A DNA stretch of 64,000 bases from Micromonospora chersina. Its GTDB lineage: Bacteria; Actinomycetota; Actinomycetes; Mycobacteriales; Micromonosporaceae. Where the stretch lies: contig NZ_FMIB01000002.1 of the NCBI RefSeq assembly GCF_900091475.1, forward strand, positions 5,394,001 to 5,458,000. The letters are read 5' to 3'. The notes under the pieces were generated by a model that worked only from the letters and a program-made list of their open reading frames with translations, was not told the DNA's origin and ran no database searches. Positions 44,613 through 56,633 of the stretch are shown here, piece by piece. The position numbers were made by a program, and so were the translations under genes. How positions within the stretch are numbered: the first letter of the stretch is position 1; each line of letters begins with the position of its first letter.

Positions 44613-46082
44613 TCAGTGGTGGCCGGGGCGTTCGGCGCCGCGGGCGATGTTGCGGGCCATGCCGCCGAAGACGACGGCGTGGAACGGGGCGACCGAGGCC
44701 CAGTAGAGGTGGCCGGGGAGGCCGTGCGGGAGGAAGACGGCGCGCTGCACGTAGCGGCTGTGGCCGTCGCCGGCCGGCTCGACGCGCATCTCCAGCCAGG
44801 CCCGGCCGGGCAGCCGCATCTCGGCGCGCAGCCGCAGCAGCTCGCCCGGCACGATCTCCTCGACCCGCCAGAAGTCCAGCGCCTCGCCGACCTGGAGGTG
44901 GTGCGGGTCGCGCCGGCCCCGGCGCAGCCCCACCCCGCCGATCAGCCGGTCCAGCCAGCCCCGGACCGACCAGGCCAGCGGGAACGAGTACCAGCCGTGC
45001 TCGCCGCCGACCCCCTCGACGACCCGCCACAGCGCGGCCGTCGGGGCGTCCACCGCCCGCTCCCGCACGTCGGTGTACGCCGTGCCGCCCGACCACTGCG
45101 GATCGGTGGGCAGCGGCTCGGCCGGGGCGTCCGGCCCGCTCGCGGTCGACCACCGGGTCTCCACCTGGCCGTCACGGACCTTCGCCAGCGCCAGGGCGAC
45201 GGACTGGTCGAAGCCGGTCAGCCCGCCCGGTGGGTCGGGCACGTACCGGGCGATGTCGTGCTCGTGGGCGACCGCCTCGTGGACCAGGCTCTCCACCAGC
45301 GGCCGGGCGATCGAGTTCGGCACCGGCGTCACCCAGCCGACCCAGTACGAGGAGAGCGACGGGGTCAGCGGCCGGACCGGCAGGATGATCCGCCGGCGCA
45401 GCCCGGCCACCCGCGCGTACCGCTGCATCATGTCCTGGAAGGTGAGCACCTCCGGGCCGCCGATGTCGAAGGCCCGGTTCACCTCGGCCGGCAGGTCCGC
45501 GCAGCCGACCAGGTAGCGCAGGACGTCGCGGACGGCGATCGGCTGGATCCGGTTGCGCACCCAGCGTGGCGTGACCATGCCCGGCAGCCGCTCGGTCAGA
45601 TAGCGCAGCATCTCGAACGAGGCCGAGCCGGACCCGATGATCACGGCGGCCCGCAGCACCACGGCCGGCACCCCGCTGGCCAGCAGGATCCGGCCGACCT
45701 CCGCGCGGGACCGCAGGTGCGCCGACGGGACCTTCCGGTCCGCCGCCGGCTCCGGCCCGCCGAGGTAGACGATCCGGCGTACGCCCGCGGCGCGGGCCGC
45801 CTCGGCGAAGTTCTCCGCCGCCTCCCGGTCGGCCGTCTCGAAGCCGCGCTGGCCGAGCGAGTGGACCAGGTAGTACGCCACGTCCACGCCCTCGAACGCG
45901 GCCGGCAGCGTCTCCGGTTTCCGCAGGTCGCCCTCGGCGATCTCGGCCCGGGACGCCCACGGCACGTCGCGCAGCCGCCCCGCCTTGCGGGCCAGGCAGC
46001 GGACCGTGTGCCCGTCGGCGAGCAGCCGGGGCGCGAGGCGGCCACCGATGTAACCCGTGGCGCCGGTGACGAGGCATCTCAC
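44613..46082 (-). CDS. NAD(P)-binding SDR-type protein with C-terminal DUF2867 domain
   Basis: A 489-residue protein. The N-terminal ~300 residues form an atypical/extended SDR with the nucleotide motif [12 protein letters not shown] and the region [11 protein letters not shown]; the classical YxxxK pair is not evident. The C-terminal ~160 residues (after [16 protein letters not shown]) match DUF2867, a START-like domain. This fusion is common in actinobacteria (YbjT-type) but has no known reaction. It is divergent from glyA with 35 bases between starts and convergent with the PBP gene. Confidence 0.87.
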   Translation of the reverse strand: MRCLVTGATGYIGGRLAPRLLADGHTVRCLARKAGRLRDVPWASRAEIAEGDLRKPETLPAAFEGVDVAYYLVHSLGQRGFETADREAAENFAEAARAAGVRRIVYLGGPEPAADRKVPSAHLRSRAEVGRILLASGVPAVVLRAAVIIGSGSASFEMLRYLTERLPGMVTPRWVRNRIQPIAVRDVLRYLVGCADLPAEVNRAFDIGGPEVLTFQDMMQRYARVAGLRRRIILPVRPLTPSLSSYWVGWVTPVPNSIARPLVESLVHEAVAHEHDIARYVPDPPGGLTGFDQSVALALAKVRDGQVETRWSTASGPDAPAEPLPTDPQWSGGTAYTDVRERAVDAPTAALWRVVEGVGGEHGWYSFPLAWSVRGWLDRLIGGVGLRRGRRDPHHLQVGEALDFWRVEEIVPGELLRLRAEMRLPGRAWLEMRVEPAGDGHSRYVQRAVFLPHGLPGHLYWASVAPFHAVVFGGMARNIARGAERPGHH

Positions 46083-46103
46083 GGCTTCCAGTCTGGGGCT
46101 CCG

Positions 46104-46109
46104 TAGACT
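46104..46109 (+). promoter_or_regulatory. Possible -10 element of glyA
   Basis: TAGACT ends 8 bases before the glyA GTG at 46118; no ribosome-binding site lies between, so the mRNA may be leaderless. No clear -35 element was found. Confidence 0.38.
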
Positions 46110-46117
46110 CCTTCGCT

Positions 46118-47407
46118 GTGGAGAACGCGAGGAACACCTTCTGGGGGCCGGACTTCCAGCAGCTCAGCACCGTCGATCCGGAGATCGCCGAGGTGGTGCT
46201 GGGGGAGCTGGCGCGGCTGCGCGGTGGGCTGCAACTGATCGCCAGCGAGAACCTCACCTCGCCCGCCGTGCTGGCCGCCCTCGGCTCCACGCTGACCAAC
46301 AAGTACGCCGAGGGCTACCCGGGCCGGCGCTACTACGGCGGCTGCGCCGAGGTGGACCGCGCGGAGGAACTCGGCATCGCCCGGGCGAAGGAGCTGTTCG
46401 GGGCCGAGCACGCCAACCTCCAACCGCACTCCGGCGCGAGCGCCAACCTGGCCGCGTACGCGGCCCTCGTGCAGCCGGGCGACACCGTGCTGGCCATGGA
46501 CCTGCCGCACGGCGGGCACCTCACCCACGGCAGCCGGGTGAACTTCTCCGGCAAGTGGTTCCACCCGGTCGGCTACGCGGTGCGGCCGGACACCGAGCTG
46601 ATCGACTACGACGAGGTCCGCGACCTGGCCCTCGCGCACCGGCCGAAGCTCATCATCTGCGGCGCGACGGCGTACCCCCGGTTGATCGACTTCGCCCGGT
46701 TCCGGGAGATCGCCGACGAGGTCGACGCCTACCTCATGGTGGACGCGGCGCACTTCATCGGCCTGGTTGCCGGCCGCGCCATCCCGTCCCCGGTGCCCTA
46801 CGCCGACGTCGTCACCTGCACGACGCACAAGGTGCTGCGCGGCCCGCGCGGCGGCATGATCCTCTGCCGGGAGTCGCTGGCCGCCCGGATCGACAAGGCG
46901 GTCTTCCCGTTCACCCAGGGCGGCCCGCTCATGCACGCGGTCGCCGCCAAGGCGGTAGCGCTGCGCGAGGCCGCCCAGCCCGAGTTCCGGGCGTACGCGT
47001 CCCAGGTGGTCAGCAACGCGCAGGCGCTCACCGACGGGCTGGCCGCCGAGGGCATGCGGCCGGTCTCCGGCGGCACCGACACCCACCTGGCGCTGATCGA
47101 CCTGCGCGAGACCGGGGTGACCGGCGCCGCGGCCGAGGCGCGCTGCGACGCCGCCGGCATCACCCTGAACAAGAACGCCATCCCGTACGACCCGCAGAAG
47201 CCGATGGTCGCCTCCGGCATCCGGGTGGGCACGCCGAGCGTCACCACCCAGGGCATGCGCGAGGGGGAGATGCGCCGGATCGCCGCGCTGATCGCCCGGG
47301 CCGTGCGCACCGACCCGGAGTCGCCCGGTGGCGCGGACGAGCTGGGCCGGATCGCCGGCGACGTGACCGAGCTGGTCGGCGCCTTCCCGGCGTACCCCCG
47401 TGGCTGA
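46118..47407 (+). CDS. glyA: Serine hydroxymethyltransferase
   Basis: A 429-residue fold-I PLP enzyme that interconverts serine and glycine and loads tetrahydrofolate with one-carbon units. The PLP Lys is Lys238 in [12 protein letters not shown]; other marks are [13 protein letters not shown] near the N-terminus and YPGRRYYGG. The length is normal. The GTG start at 46118 lacks a ribosome-binding site. The 3' end overlaps the next gene by 8 bases, so that gene is co-translated. Its place immediately before the atp genes differs from Mycobacterium, where a wecA-like gene holds this position. Confidence 0.95.
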   Translation: MENARNTFWGPDFQQLSTVDPEIAEVVLGELARLRGGLQLIASENLTSPAVLAALGSTLTNKYAEGYPGRRYYGGCAEVDRAEELGIARAKELFGAEHANLQPHSGASANLAAYAALVQPGDTVLAMDLPHGGHLTHGSRVNFSGKWFHPVGYAVRPDTELIDYDEVRDLALAHRPKLIICGATAYPRLIDFARFREIADEVDAYLMVDAAHFIGLVAGRAIPSPVPYADVVTCTTHKVLRGPRGGMILCRESLAARIDKAVFPFTQGGPLMHAVAAKAVALREAAQPEFRAYASQVVSNAQALTDGLAAEGMRPVSGGTDTHLALIDLRETGVTGAAAEARCDAAGITLNKNAIPYDPQKPMVASGIRVGTPSVTTQGMREGEMRRIAALIARAVRTDPESPGGADELGRIAGDVTELVGAFPAYPRG

Positions 47408-47831
47408 GCCGGGGACGCGCGCGGCGGAGGCGACCGCGGACCGGGGCTGGCGGCTGCGCCACCTGCCCGTGCTGGTCATCGCCTCGGTGCTGCTGGCCGC
47501 GGTGGCGGCGGTGGCCGGCGGGCTGGCCCGGGGCGCGGACGGCGCGCTGGGCGCGGCGGCCGGGGTGGCGGTCACCGCGGCCAGCTACACGGTCACCACC
47601 GTCGTGCTGGCCTGGGCCGACGCCCGGGACCCGCAGCTCGTGCTGCCGTTCGGGCTCGGCCTCTACATCGCCAAGATGACAGTGCTCGCCGGGGTGATGG
47701 TGCTGGTCGGCGCGAGCGGCTGGGCGGGTCTCATCCCGTTCTGCCTCGGCATCGCGGCCGGCGTGCTGGTCTGGACCGGGGTGCACATCTGGTGGCTGGC
47801 CACGGTGCACGCCCGGCGCGTCCACACCTGA
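47400..47831 (+). CDS. Small membrane protein before the atp operon, AtpI-like
   Basis: A 143-residue hydrophobic protein with about four transmembrane helices (~25-45, 50-72, 80-102, 108-130). Position between glyA and the ATP synthase genes and the size and topology fit the loosely conserved ATP synthase protein I (AtpI), thought to help assemble the c-ring or carry magnesium. The sequence is too diverged for a firm family call. GTG 47400 overlaps glyA by 8 bases. Transcription into the atp genes may restart in the 174 bases that follow. Confidence 0.6.
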   Translation: MAEPGTRAAEATADRGWRLRHLPVLVIASVLLAAVAAVAGGLARGADGALGAAAGVAVTAASYTVTTVVLAWADARDPQLVLPFGLGLYIAKMTVLAGVMVLVGASGWAGLIPFCLGIAAGVLVWTGVHIWWLATVHARRVHT

Positions 47832-47939
47832 CAGCTTCCCATCCTTCGGACGCGCGCCGGTGTGTCCGCGATCGGTCATTCTCTCAGTGGCGGAGGGGGA
47901 GTAGCGTGCCTCCAGACGACTTCGCCCACCCGTGTCCCA

Positions 47940-47954
47940 CACAACCAGGTTGTG
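47940..47954. promoter_or_regulatory. Palindrome upstream of the atp operon
   Basis: CACAACCAGGTTGTG is a perfect 7-base inverted repeat around one A. It lies 35 bases upstream of TATCGT (47990-47995), a possible -10 element whose start point would be just before the AtpZ ATG at 48006. The place fits an operator for the ATP synthase genes. The half-site runs opposite to the TTGTG...CACAA of Rex, so Rex is not supported. Confidence 0.45.
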
Positions 47955-48005
47955 CGGGGGGTGAGGCACAGCCTCTTCGGCTCGACTGATATCGTTCGCC
48001 CCGTC

Positions 48006-48242
48006 ATGGCCGGTGACCAGAAACCCCCCAGCGCTGGCGGCCCGGGCGACGTTCCGCCCGGTGCCGGTCAGGGTTGGACCGCGCTCTCATACCTCATCGG
48101 GGGCATGCTCGTCTGGGGTTTCATCGGCTGGCTGGTCGACCGTTGGCTCGACACCGGCGGCGTCGCCACCGGCATCGGGATCGTGCTCGGCATGGCCGGG
48201 GGAATCATCCTGGTCGTCCGCCGGCTGGGCACGCCTACTTAG
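48006..48242 (+). CDS. AtpZ/AtpI-family small membrane protein
   Basis: A 78-residue protein with a Gly/Pro-rich N-terminus and two transmembrane helices (~27-46, 53-70) of the AtpZ type: WTALSYLIGGMLVWGFIGWLVD, then GIGIVLGMAGGIILVV. AtpZ proteins precede the Fo genes in many bacteria and associate with AtpI. ATG 48006 has no clear ribosome-binding site; a -10-like TATCGT lies 10 bases upstream, so the atp mRNA may begin almost at this start. atpB starts 11 bases after the stop codon. Confidence 0.8.
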   Translation: MAGDQKPPSAGGPGDVPPGAGQGWTALSYLIGGMLVWGFIGWLVDRWLDTGGVATGIGIVLGMAGGIILVVRRLGTPT

Positions 48243-48253
48243 GAAGGGACGCG

Positions 48254-49051
48254 GTGTTCGGACAGGCGAACGTCCTGGCTCAGGGCCAGGCGGAATTCCC
48301 ACCGAAGGTGGGGGACTTCTACCTGCCCAGCATCCTGCCCTGGGGTGCGGAGAACTCGTACTGGTTCACCAAGATCACGGCGATGGTGTGGATCGCCGTC
48401 GGCGTCCTGATCATCTTCTTCCTGGCCAGTTACCGGAACCCGCAGCTGGTGCCGACCAAGAAGCAGTGGTTCGCCGAGTCGATCTACGGCTTCGTGCGCA
48501 ACAACATCGCGGTCGACATGATCGGGCACGCGGGGGTGCGCTTCGCGCCCTACTTCACCACGCTGTTCTGCTTCGTGCTGCTGACGAACGCGTTCGCGAT
48601 CATCCCGTTCTTCCAGATCTCGCCGAACTCGCACATCGCCTTCCCGGCGTTCCTCGCCGTGATCAGCTACGTGCTCTTCAACTACATCGGCATCCGGCAC
48701 CACGGCTTCGTGAAGTACTTCAAGAACTCGCTGATCCCGCCGGCGCCCTGGTACATCCTGCCGCTGCTGATCCCGATCGAGTTCTTCTCGACCTTCCTCG
48801 TCCGGCCGTTCTCGCTCGCCGTCCGTCTCTTCGCGAACATGTTCGCCGGTCACATGCTCCTGCTGGTCTTCACGCTCGGCGGGTTCGCCATGCTCAGCGC
48901 CAACGCCTGGCTGGCACCGGTCTCGGTGCTGTCCTGGGTGATGACCATCGCGCTCACCTTCCTCGAGTTCCTGGTGATCGTCCTGCAGGCCTACGTCTTC
49001 ACGGTGCTGACCGCCAGCTACGTGCAGGGCGCCCTCGCCGAAGAGCACTGA
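48254..49051 (+). CDS. atpB: ATP synthase Fo subunit a
   Basis: A 265-residue membrane subunit that forms the two proton half-channels. The essential Arg is in PFSLAVRLFANMFAGHMLL (penultimate helix region), and the C-terminal helix carries LEFLVIVLQAYVFTVL. Five to six helices are evident. The GTG at 48254 is selected by AGGAAGGGA at 48241-48249. It begins the structural atp operon atpBEFHAGD. Confidence 0.96.
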   Translation: MFGQANVLAQGQAEFPPKVGDFYLPSILPWGAENSYWFTKITAMVWIAVGVLIIFFLASYRNPQLVPTKKQWFAESIYGFVRNNIAVDMIGHAGVRFAPYFTTLFCFVLLTNAFAIIPFFQISPNSHIAFPAFLAVISYVLFNYIGIRHHGFVKYFKNSLIPPAPWYILPLLIPIEFFSTFLVRPFSLAVRLFANMFAGHMLLLVFTLGGFAMLSANAWLAPVSVLSWVMTIALTFLEFLVIVLQAYVFTVLTASYVQGALAEEH

Positions 49052-49104
49052 TCCGTTCTTTCGCACCAACCGTTGTCGTCCCGCGTGACCGTCACGCGTG
49101 ATAA

Positions 49105-49347
<243 letters not shown>

Positions 49348-49376
49348 TTCACCCCCTCTGACCGGGAGGTTTCCCC

Positions 49377-49916
49377 ATGTACTTCCTCGCCGCTGAGGGT
49401 GGTGAGACGACGCACAACCCGATCATCCCGCTCTGGCAGGAGGTCGTGGTCGGTGGCATCGCCTTCATCGTGCTCTGCTTCGTGCTGATGAAGTTCGTCT
49501 TCCCCCGCATGGAGCAGACGTTCCAGGCCCGGGTCGACGCGATCGAGGGCGGCATCAAGCGCGCCGAGGCCGCCCAGGCCGAGGCGAACCAGCTGCTCGA
49601 GCAGTACCGGGCCCAGCTCGCGGAGGCGCGTACCGACGCCGCCAAGATCCGCGACGACGCCCGGGCCGACGCCGAGGGCATCCGCCAGGACATCCTCGCC
49701 AAGGCGCGCGAGGAGTCCGACCGGATCATCGCCGCCGGCAAGGAGCAGCTCGCCGCGGAGCGGGCCACCATCGTGCGCGAGCTGCGCACCGAGGTCGGCA
49801 CCATCGCGGTGGACCTGGCCAGCCGGATCGTCGGTGAGTCGCTCGCCGACGAGGCGCGGCGCAAGGGCACCGTCGACCGGTTCCTGAGCGGTCTCGAGAG
49901 CACGGGGGCCCGCTGA
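49377..49916 (+). CDS. atpF: ATP synthase Fo subunit b
   Basis: A 179-residue stator subunit: a short external N-terminus, one transmembrane helix (~19-40), then a long charged alpha-helix (~45-155) rich in Ala/Glu/Arg that dimerises and reaches F1. GGGAGG precedes the ATG. The stop TGA overlaps the atpH ATG (TGATG). Unlike Mycobacterium there is one b gene and no b-delta fusion. Confidence 0.95.
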   Translation: MYFLAAEGGETTHNPIIPLWQEVVVGGIAFIVLCFVLMKFVFPRMEQTFQARVDAIEGGIKRAEAAQAEANQLLEQYRAQLAEARTDAAKIRDDARADAEGIRQDILAKAREESDRIIAAGKEQLAAERATIVRELRTEVGTIAVDLASRIVGESLADEARRKGTVDRFLSGLESTGAR

Positions 49917-50737
49917 TGCAGGCCGCCAGCCGGGAGTCGTACAAGGTCGCGGCGGACCGCCTCGACGCGTACGCCCGCGGCGCGGAGCCGTCGGCGGTGG
50001 CCTCCACCGCCGACGACATCCTCTCCGTCGCCGCCCTGCTGCGGCGCGAGCCGCGGCTGCGCCGGGCGCTCTCCGACCCGGCCCGTTCCGGGTCGGATCG
50101 GGCCGGCCTGCTCGGCGAGATGCTGCGTGGCAAGATCAGCGCCGACGCGCTCGACCTGCTCGCCTCGCTGGTCTCCGGCCGCTGGTCGGCTCCCTCGCAG
50201 CTGCTCGACGGCGTCGAGCGGCTGGGCATCGAGGCGCTCCTCGCGAGCGCCGACAAGGCCGGCGAGCTGGGCGAGGTCGAGGACGAGCTGTTCCGCTTCG
50301 GGCAGGTCGTCTCGGGCTCCCCGGAGCTGTCCAACGCGCTCTCCGACCCGATGGCCCCGGCGGCGCAGCGGGCCACCCTGGTCGACCAGCTGCTCGCCGA
50401 CAAGGCCCGGCCGATCACCGGCTACCTCGTCGGGGCCGCGCTCGGCGGTTTCGGGGGACGCTCCTTCACCGGGGCGCTCACCCGGCTGGTCGAGCTGGCC
50501 GCCGATCGGCGGGACCGTCAGGTCGCGTACGTGACCGTGGCGGCCCCGCTGAGTGACGAGGAGGAGCGACGCCTGGGTGCCCGCCTCTCCGAGATGTACG
50601 GTCGGGAGGTCTCCGTCAAGCAGACGGTCAACCCGGACGTGCTCGGTGGGGTGAGTGTGCGGGTCGGCTCCGACCTGTACGACGGCACCGTCCTGCGCCG
50701 CCTCAACGAGACCCGCAACGCGCTCGCGAAGCGCTGA
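49916..50737 (+). CDS. atpH: ATP synthase F1 subunit delta
   Basis: A 273-residue stalk subunit that joins the b dimer to the top of F1. The C-terminal half shows the family pattern ITGYLVGAALGGF and VTVAAPLSDEEERRLGARLS ... NPDVLGGVSVRVGSDLYD. It is about 90 residues longer than the ~180 of E. coli because of an extended N-terminal region, as in other actinobacteria. Translation is coupled to atpF by the one-base overlap. atpA follows after 85 bases. Confidence 0.93.
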   Translation: MQAASRESYKVAADRLDAYARGAEPSAVASTADDILSVAALLRREPRLRRALSDPARSGSDRAGLLGEMLRGKISADALDLLASLVSGRWSAPSQLLDGVERLGIEALLASADKAGELGEVEDELFRFGQVVSGSPELSNALSDPMAPAAQRATLVDQLLADKARPITGYLVGAALGGFGGRSFTGALTRLVELAADRRDRQVAYVTVAAPLSDEEERRLGARLSEMYGREVSVKQTVNPDVLGGVSVRVGSDLYDGTVLRRLNETRNALAKR

Positions 50738-50822
50738 TCAGCGACTGAGCAGCCCTGATTCGACGCCATCGGACCGGTCGGTACTAGGTATCCCGGGCCC
50801 CTGATACTTAAGGAAGCAGAGG

Positions 50823-52475
50823 ATGGCCGAGCTGACCATCTCGACGGAGGAGATCCGCGGCGCCCTGGAGCGCTACGTCTCCTCCTACACGGCCGACGTC
50901 TCCCGCGAGGAGGTCGGCACCGTCGCCGACGCCGGCGACGGCATCGCCCACGTCGAGGGTCTTCCCTCGACCATGACCAACGAGCTCCTGGAGTTCGAGG
51001 ACGGCACGCTCGGCGTGGCCCTGAACCTCGACGTCCGGGAGATCGGTGTCGTCGTCCTCGGTGACTTCGCCGGGATCGAAGAGGGTCAGCGCGTCAAGCG
51101 CACCGAGCGGGTTCTCTCCGTGCCGGTCGGCGACGCGTTCCTCGGCCGCGTGGTCAACGCGCTCGGCGAGCCGATCGACGGCCTCGGCGACATCGCCAGC
51201 GAGGGCTACCGCGAGCTGGAGCTCCAGGCCCCGAACGTGATGTCCCGGCAGTCGGTCTTCGAGCCGCTGCAGACCGGTATCAAGGCCGTCGACGCCATGA
51301 CCCCGATCGGCCGGGGCCAGCGCCAGCTGATCATCGGCGACCGGAAGACCGGCAAGACCACTGTCGCCCTGGACGCCATCCTCAACCAGCGGGACAACTG
51401 GCGCTCCGGCGACCCGAAGAAGCAGGTCCGCTGCATCTACGTCGCCGTCGGCCAGAAGGCCTCCACCATCGCCTCGATCAAGGGGACGCTGGAGGAGGCC
51501 GGCGCGATGGAGTACACCACCATCGTGGCCTCGCCGGCCTCCGACCCGGCCGGCTTCAAGTACCTGGCCCCGTACACCGGCTCGTCCATCGGCCAGCACT
51601 GGATGTACGGCGGCAAGCACGTCCTGATCGTCTTCGACGACCTGAGCAAGCAGGCCGAGGCGTACCGGGCCGTGTCGCTGCTGCTGCGCCGCCCGCCGGG
51701 CCGCGAGGCCTACCCGGGTGACGTCTTCTACCTGCACTCCCGGCTGCTGGAGCGCTGCGCCAAGCTCTCCGACGAGCTGGGCGGCGGCTCGATGACCGGT
51801 CTGCCGATCATCGAGACCAAGGCGAACGACATCTCGGCGTTCATCCCCACCAACGTCATCTCCATCACCGACGGCCAGATCTTCCTGGAGACCGACCTGT
51901 TCAACCAGGGCGTCCGGCCGGCCATCAACGTCGGCACCTCGGTCTCCCGGGTCGGTGGCGCCGCGCAGGTGAAGCCGATGCGGAAGGTGGCCGGTTCGCT
52001 GCGGCTCAACCTGGCCCAGTACCGCGAGCTGGAGGCGTTCGCCGCCTTCGCCTCCGACCTGGACCGGGCCTCCCGCGCCCAGCTGGACCGCGGCTCCCGC
52101 CTGGTCGAGCTGCTCAAGCAGCCGAACTACTCGCCGTACCCGGTGCAGGAGCAGGTCGTCTCCGTCTGGGCCGGCACCGAGGGCAAGCTCGACGACATCC
52201 CCGTCGGCGAGGTCCGCCGCTTCGAGTCGGAGTTCCTCCAGTACCTCCGGCACAAGCACGAGGGTGTCCTGGCCGGCATCGCCGACAACAAGTGGGACGA
52301 CGACATCATCGCCTCGCTCGACTCGGCCATCACCGAGTTCAAGAAGGTCTTCCTGGGCAAGGAGGACGAGCACCGGATCAACGAGCCGGCCGCGCAGCCG
52401 CTGGAGGGCGAGGAGAACCGCGAGACGGTGACCCGCTTCCGCGACGGCTCGACCGACCGCCCGGCTGAGAGCTGA
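50823..52475 (+). CDS. atpA: ATP synthase F1 subunit alpha
   Basis: A 550-residue non-catalytic nucleotide-binding subunit. The P-loop is GDRKTGKT (172-179, Lys178). The beta-barrel N-terminus, the central domain and the helical C-terminus are complete; the tail after ~510 is a charged extension with [18 protein letters not shown], as in mycobacterial alpha subunits, where such an extension helps to limit ATP hydrolysis. AAGGAAGCAGAGG precedes the ATG. The 85-base gap before it might hold an internal promoter; nothing firm is seen. Confidence 0.97.
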   Translation: MAELTISTEEIRGALERYVSSYTADVSREEVGTVADAGDGIAHVEGLPSTMTNELLEFEDGTLGVALNLDVREIGVVVLGDFAGIEEGQRVKRTERVLSVPVGDAFLGRVVNALGEPIDGLGDIASEGYRELELQAPNVMSRQSVFEPLQTGIKAVDAMTPIGRGQRQLIIGDRKTGKTTVALDAILNQRDNWRSGDPKKQVRCIYVAVGQKASTIASIKGTLEEAGAMEYTTIVASPASDPAGFKYLAPYTGSSIGQHWMYGGKHVLIVFDDLSKQAEAYRAVSLLLRRPPGREAYPGDVFYLHSRLLERCAKLSDELGGGSMTGLPIIETKANDISAFIPTNVISITDGQIFLETDLFNQGVRPAINVGTSVSRVGGAAQVKPMRKVAGSLRLNLAQYRELEAFAAFASDLDRASRAQLDRGSRLVELLKQPNYSPYPVQEQVVSVWAGTEGKLDDIPVGEVRRFESEFLQYLRHKHEGVLAGIADNKWDDDIIASLDSAITEFKKVFLGKEDEHRINEPAAQPLEGEENRETVTRFRDGSTDRPAES

Positions 52476-52477
52476 CG

Positions 52478-54843
<2,366 letters not shown>

Positions 54844-54862
54844 GAGCCCGCTCACACTCCAC

Positions 54863-54896
54863 AGAGGCCGCCCCGACTCCGGTCGGGGCGGCCTCT
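54863..54896 (+). terminator. Hairpin terminator after atpD
   Basis: A perfect 15-base-pair stem (54863-54877 with 54882-54896) with loop TCCG, 19 bases after the atpD stop codon. TGCCTGTT follows. Confidence 0.8.
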
Positions 54897-55066
54897 GCCT
54901 GTTCAGGCCCTCTCGTTACCAGATGCCCGGTTCTCCGGCAAGCGGTTCGGCAGACCGCGCGGTACCGTTCGTGACACGACGTTCACGTCATGACCGTTGA
55001 TCTCTTGCAACGAAACGGATCCGCGCGCCCGTCTACCAGTCGTGGGCGTGACGATGGGAGATGCTC

Positions 55067-56206
55067 GTGGGTGGTAAGGCCGACACGGACCGCGGCAAGC
55101 GGTCCCTGTGGCGTGGCGTGCCGCGGTGGGCCCGCGTCTGCACCATCCTCGGCGTGGTCATGATGGTGCTCAGCGGCTCCGTGCTGGTGGGCTATCACGC
55201 GCTGGTCGCCCGCTACGAGGGCGCGGTCGGCAAGGGCGACCTCTTCGGCGACCAGGCGGCCGGGGCCAAGGAGAAGAAGAGCGACATCAAGGGCCCGCTG
55301 AACATCCTGCTGGTGGGCGTCGACCCCCGCAACTCGAAGGCCCGCCCCCTCGCCGACTCGATCATGATCCTGCACGTGCCGGCCGGCATGGACCGCGGCT
55401 ACCTCTTCTCGCTGCCCCGCGACCTGCGGGTCGAGATCCCCGCCTTCCCGAAGGCCGACTACTCCGGCGGCACCGACCGGCTCAACGCCGCCATGTCGCA
55501 CGGCAGCGCCGTCCCCGGGCAGAACCCGAGCGCGGCGCAGGGCTTCGAGTTGCTCGCCAGGACCGTGCAGCAGGTCACCGGGATCCAGCGCTTCGACGCC
55601 GGCGCGATCATCAACTTCACCGGCTTCAAGAAGATCGTCGACGCCATGGGCGGCGTCGACATGTACATCGAGCGGGACGTCAAGTCCGAGCACCTCCAGC
55701 CCGACGGCACCCCGCGTCAGCTCCGGCCGGGCGGCGGGAGCTACCTCGGCCCGCAGGCCGAGTACAAGAAGGGCAACGCCCACCTCAACGGCTGGCAGGC
55801 GCTGGACTACGTCCGGCAGCGCTACCCGCGCAACGGCGTACCGGACGCCGACTACGGCCGGCAGCGGCACCAGCAGCAGTTCGTCAAGGCGATGGTGAGC
55901 CAGGCGTTCAGCGCGGACGTGGTGGCCAACCCCGTGAAGCTGGACCGGGTGCTGCGCGCGGCCGGCCAGTCGCTGGTCTTCAACGGCCGGGGCAACAGCG
56001 TGGTCGACTTCGCCCTCGCCCTGAAGGGCATCCGGGCCGACTCGATCGAGACCATCAAGCTGCCCGGCGGCCCGGTCGAGACCGGCCGGGGATACCAGGG
56101 GGAACGGCTGCTGCCCCCCGCCGAGGACTTCTTCGCGGCGCTGCGCAACGAGCAGGTCGACGCGTTCCTGCTGGAGCACCCCGACTTCAAGCAGAAGAGC
56201 AAGTAG
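55067..56206 (+). CDS. LytR-CpsA-Psr (LCP) family cell-wall glycopolymer ligase
   Basis: A 379-residue membrane-anchored LCP protein: one transmembrane helix (~25-45), a linker, then the LCP domain with LLVGVDPR, ADSIMILHV, SLPRDLRVEIP, INFTGFKKIVDAMGGVDM and DYVRQRYP. These Arg and Asp residues bind the polyprenyl-pyrophosphate head in characterised LCP enzymes, which attach teichoic acid, capsule or arabinogalactan to peptidoglycan. GTG 55067 is preferred, as GGGAG lies six bases upstream; ATG 55061 touches that site. The gene sits between atpD and atpC with hairpins on both sides. Confidence 0.92.
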   Translation: MGGKADTDRGKRSLWRGVPRWARVCTILGVVMMVLSGSVLVGYHALVARYEGAVGKGDLFGDQAAGAKEKKSDIKGPLNILLVGVDPRNSKARPLADSIMILHVPAGMDRGYLFSLPRDLRVEIPAFPKADYSGGTDRLNAAMSHGSAVPGQNPSAAQGFELLARTVQQVTGIQRFDAGAIINFTGFKKIVDAMGGVDMYIERDVKSEHLQPDGTPRQLRPGGGSYLGPQAEYKKGNAHLNGWQALDYVRQRYPRNGVPDADYGRQRHQQQFVKAMVSQAFSADVVANPVKLDRVLRAAGQSLVFNGRGNSVVDFALALKGIRADSIETIKLPGGPVETGRGYQGERLLPPAEDFFAALRNEQVDAFLLEHPDFKQKSK

Positions 56207-56215
56207 CGTGAGCGC

Positions 56216-56247
56216 CAACGGCCCTCGGCGGGTGCCGGGGGCCGTTG
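56216..56247 (+). terminator. Hairpin terminator after the LCP gene
   Basis: A 14-base-pair stem (56216-56229 with 56234-56247) with one G-U pair and loop GGGT, 10 bases after the LCP stop codon and before atpC. Confidence 0.75.
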
Positions 56248-56279
56248 CCGTGACCGTGGCACAGCTCTCGCCACCCGCG

Positions 56280-56309
56280 TTGGGTGGGCCCCGGGGGCGC
56301 GACTAGACT
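56280..56309 (+). promoter_or_regulatory. Candidate promoter of atpC
   Basis: TTGGGT (56280-56285) and TAGACT (56304-56309) are separated by 18 bases, a good sigma-70-type arrangement. Transcription would start near 56316, giving a leader of ~27 bases that contains AAGGAG before the atpC GTG at 56343. This supports separate transcription of atpC. Confidence 0.6.
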
Positions 56310-56342
56310 TTCGGCAATCCGCCGCCGCAGCAAGGAGACAGC

Positions 56343-56621
56343 GTGGCACAGCAGCTTCACGTCGAGCTCGTAGCCGTCGAGGAGAAGGTCTGGTCCGGTG
56401 AGGCCGAGATGGTCGTCGCCCGGACGACCGAGGGCGAGCTGGGTGTCCTGCCGGGGCACGCGCCGCTGCTCGGCCAGCTCGCGGAGCCCAGCCAGGTCCG
56501 CATCAAGCAGGCCGGTGGCGAGCAGCTCGCGTACGACGTGGCGGGCGGCTTCCTGTCGGTGTCCGGTGAGGGCGTGACAGTCCTCGCCGAGAGCGCCACC
56601 CCGGCCACTCCGGCGCGCTGA
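56343..56621 (+). CDS. atpC: ATP synthase F1 subunit epsilon, short form
   Basis: A 92-residue epsilon subunit. The N-terminal beta-sandwich is complete: LHVELVAVEEKVWSGEAEMV, the TTEGELGVLPGHAPLL signature and GGFLSVSGEGVTVLAE. The two C-terminal helices (normally ~35-45 more residues, total ~120-135) are missing; the protein ends in SATPATPAR. In other bacteria those helices can extend into F1 and inhibit ATP hydrolysis, so this form should lack that control. The stop codon is clean and DUF2550 follows at 12 bases. GTG start with AAGGAG. Confidence 0.92.
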   Translation: MAQQLHVELVAVEEKVWSGEAEMVVARTTEGELGVLPGHAPLLGQLAEPSQVRIKQAGGEQLAYDVAGGFLSVSGEGVTVLAESATPATPAR

Positions 56622-56633
56622 GCCGACCCGCCG

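Noticed and set aside
47940..47954. Rex redox-repressor site before the atp genes
   Set aside because: The palindrome has half-sites CACAA...TTGTG, the reverse of the Rex pattern TTGTG...CACAA.
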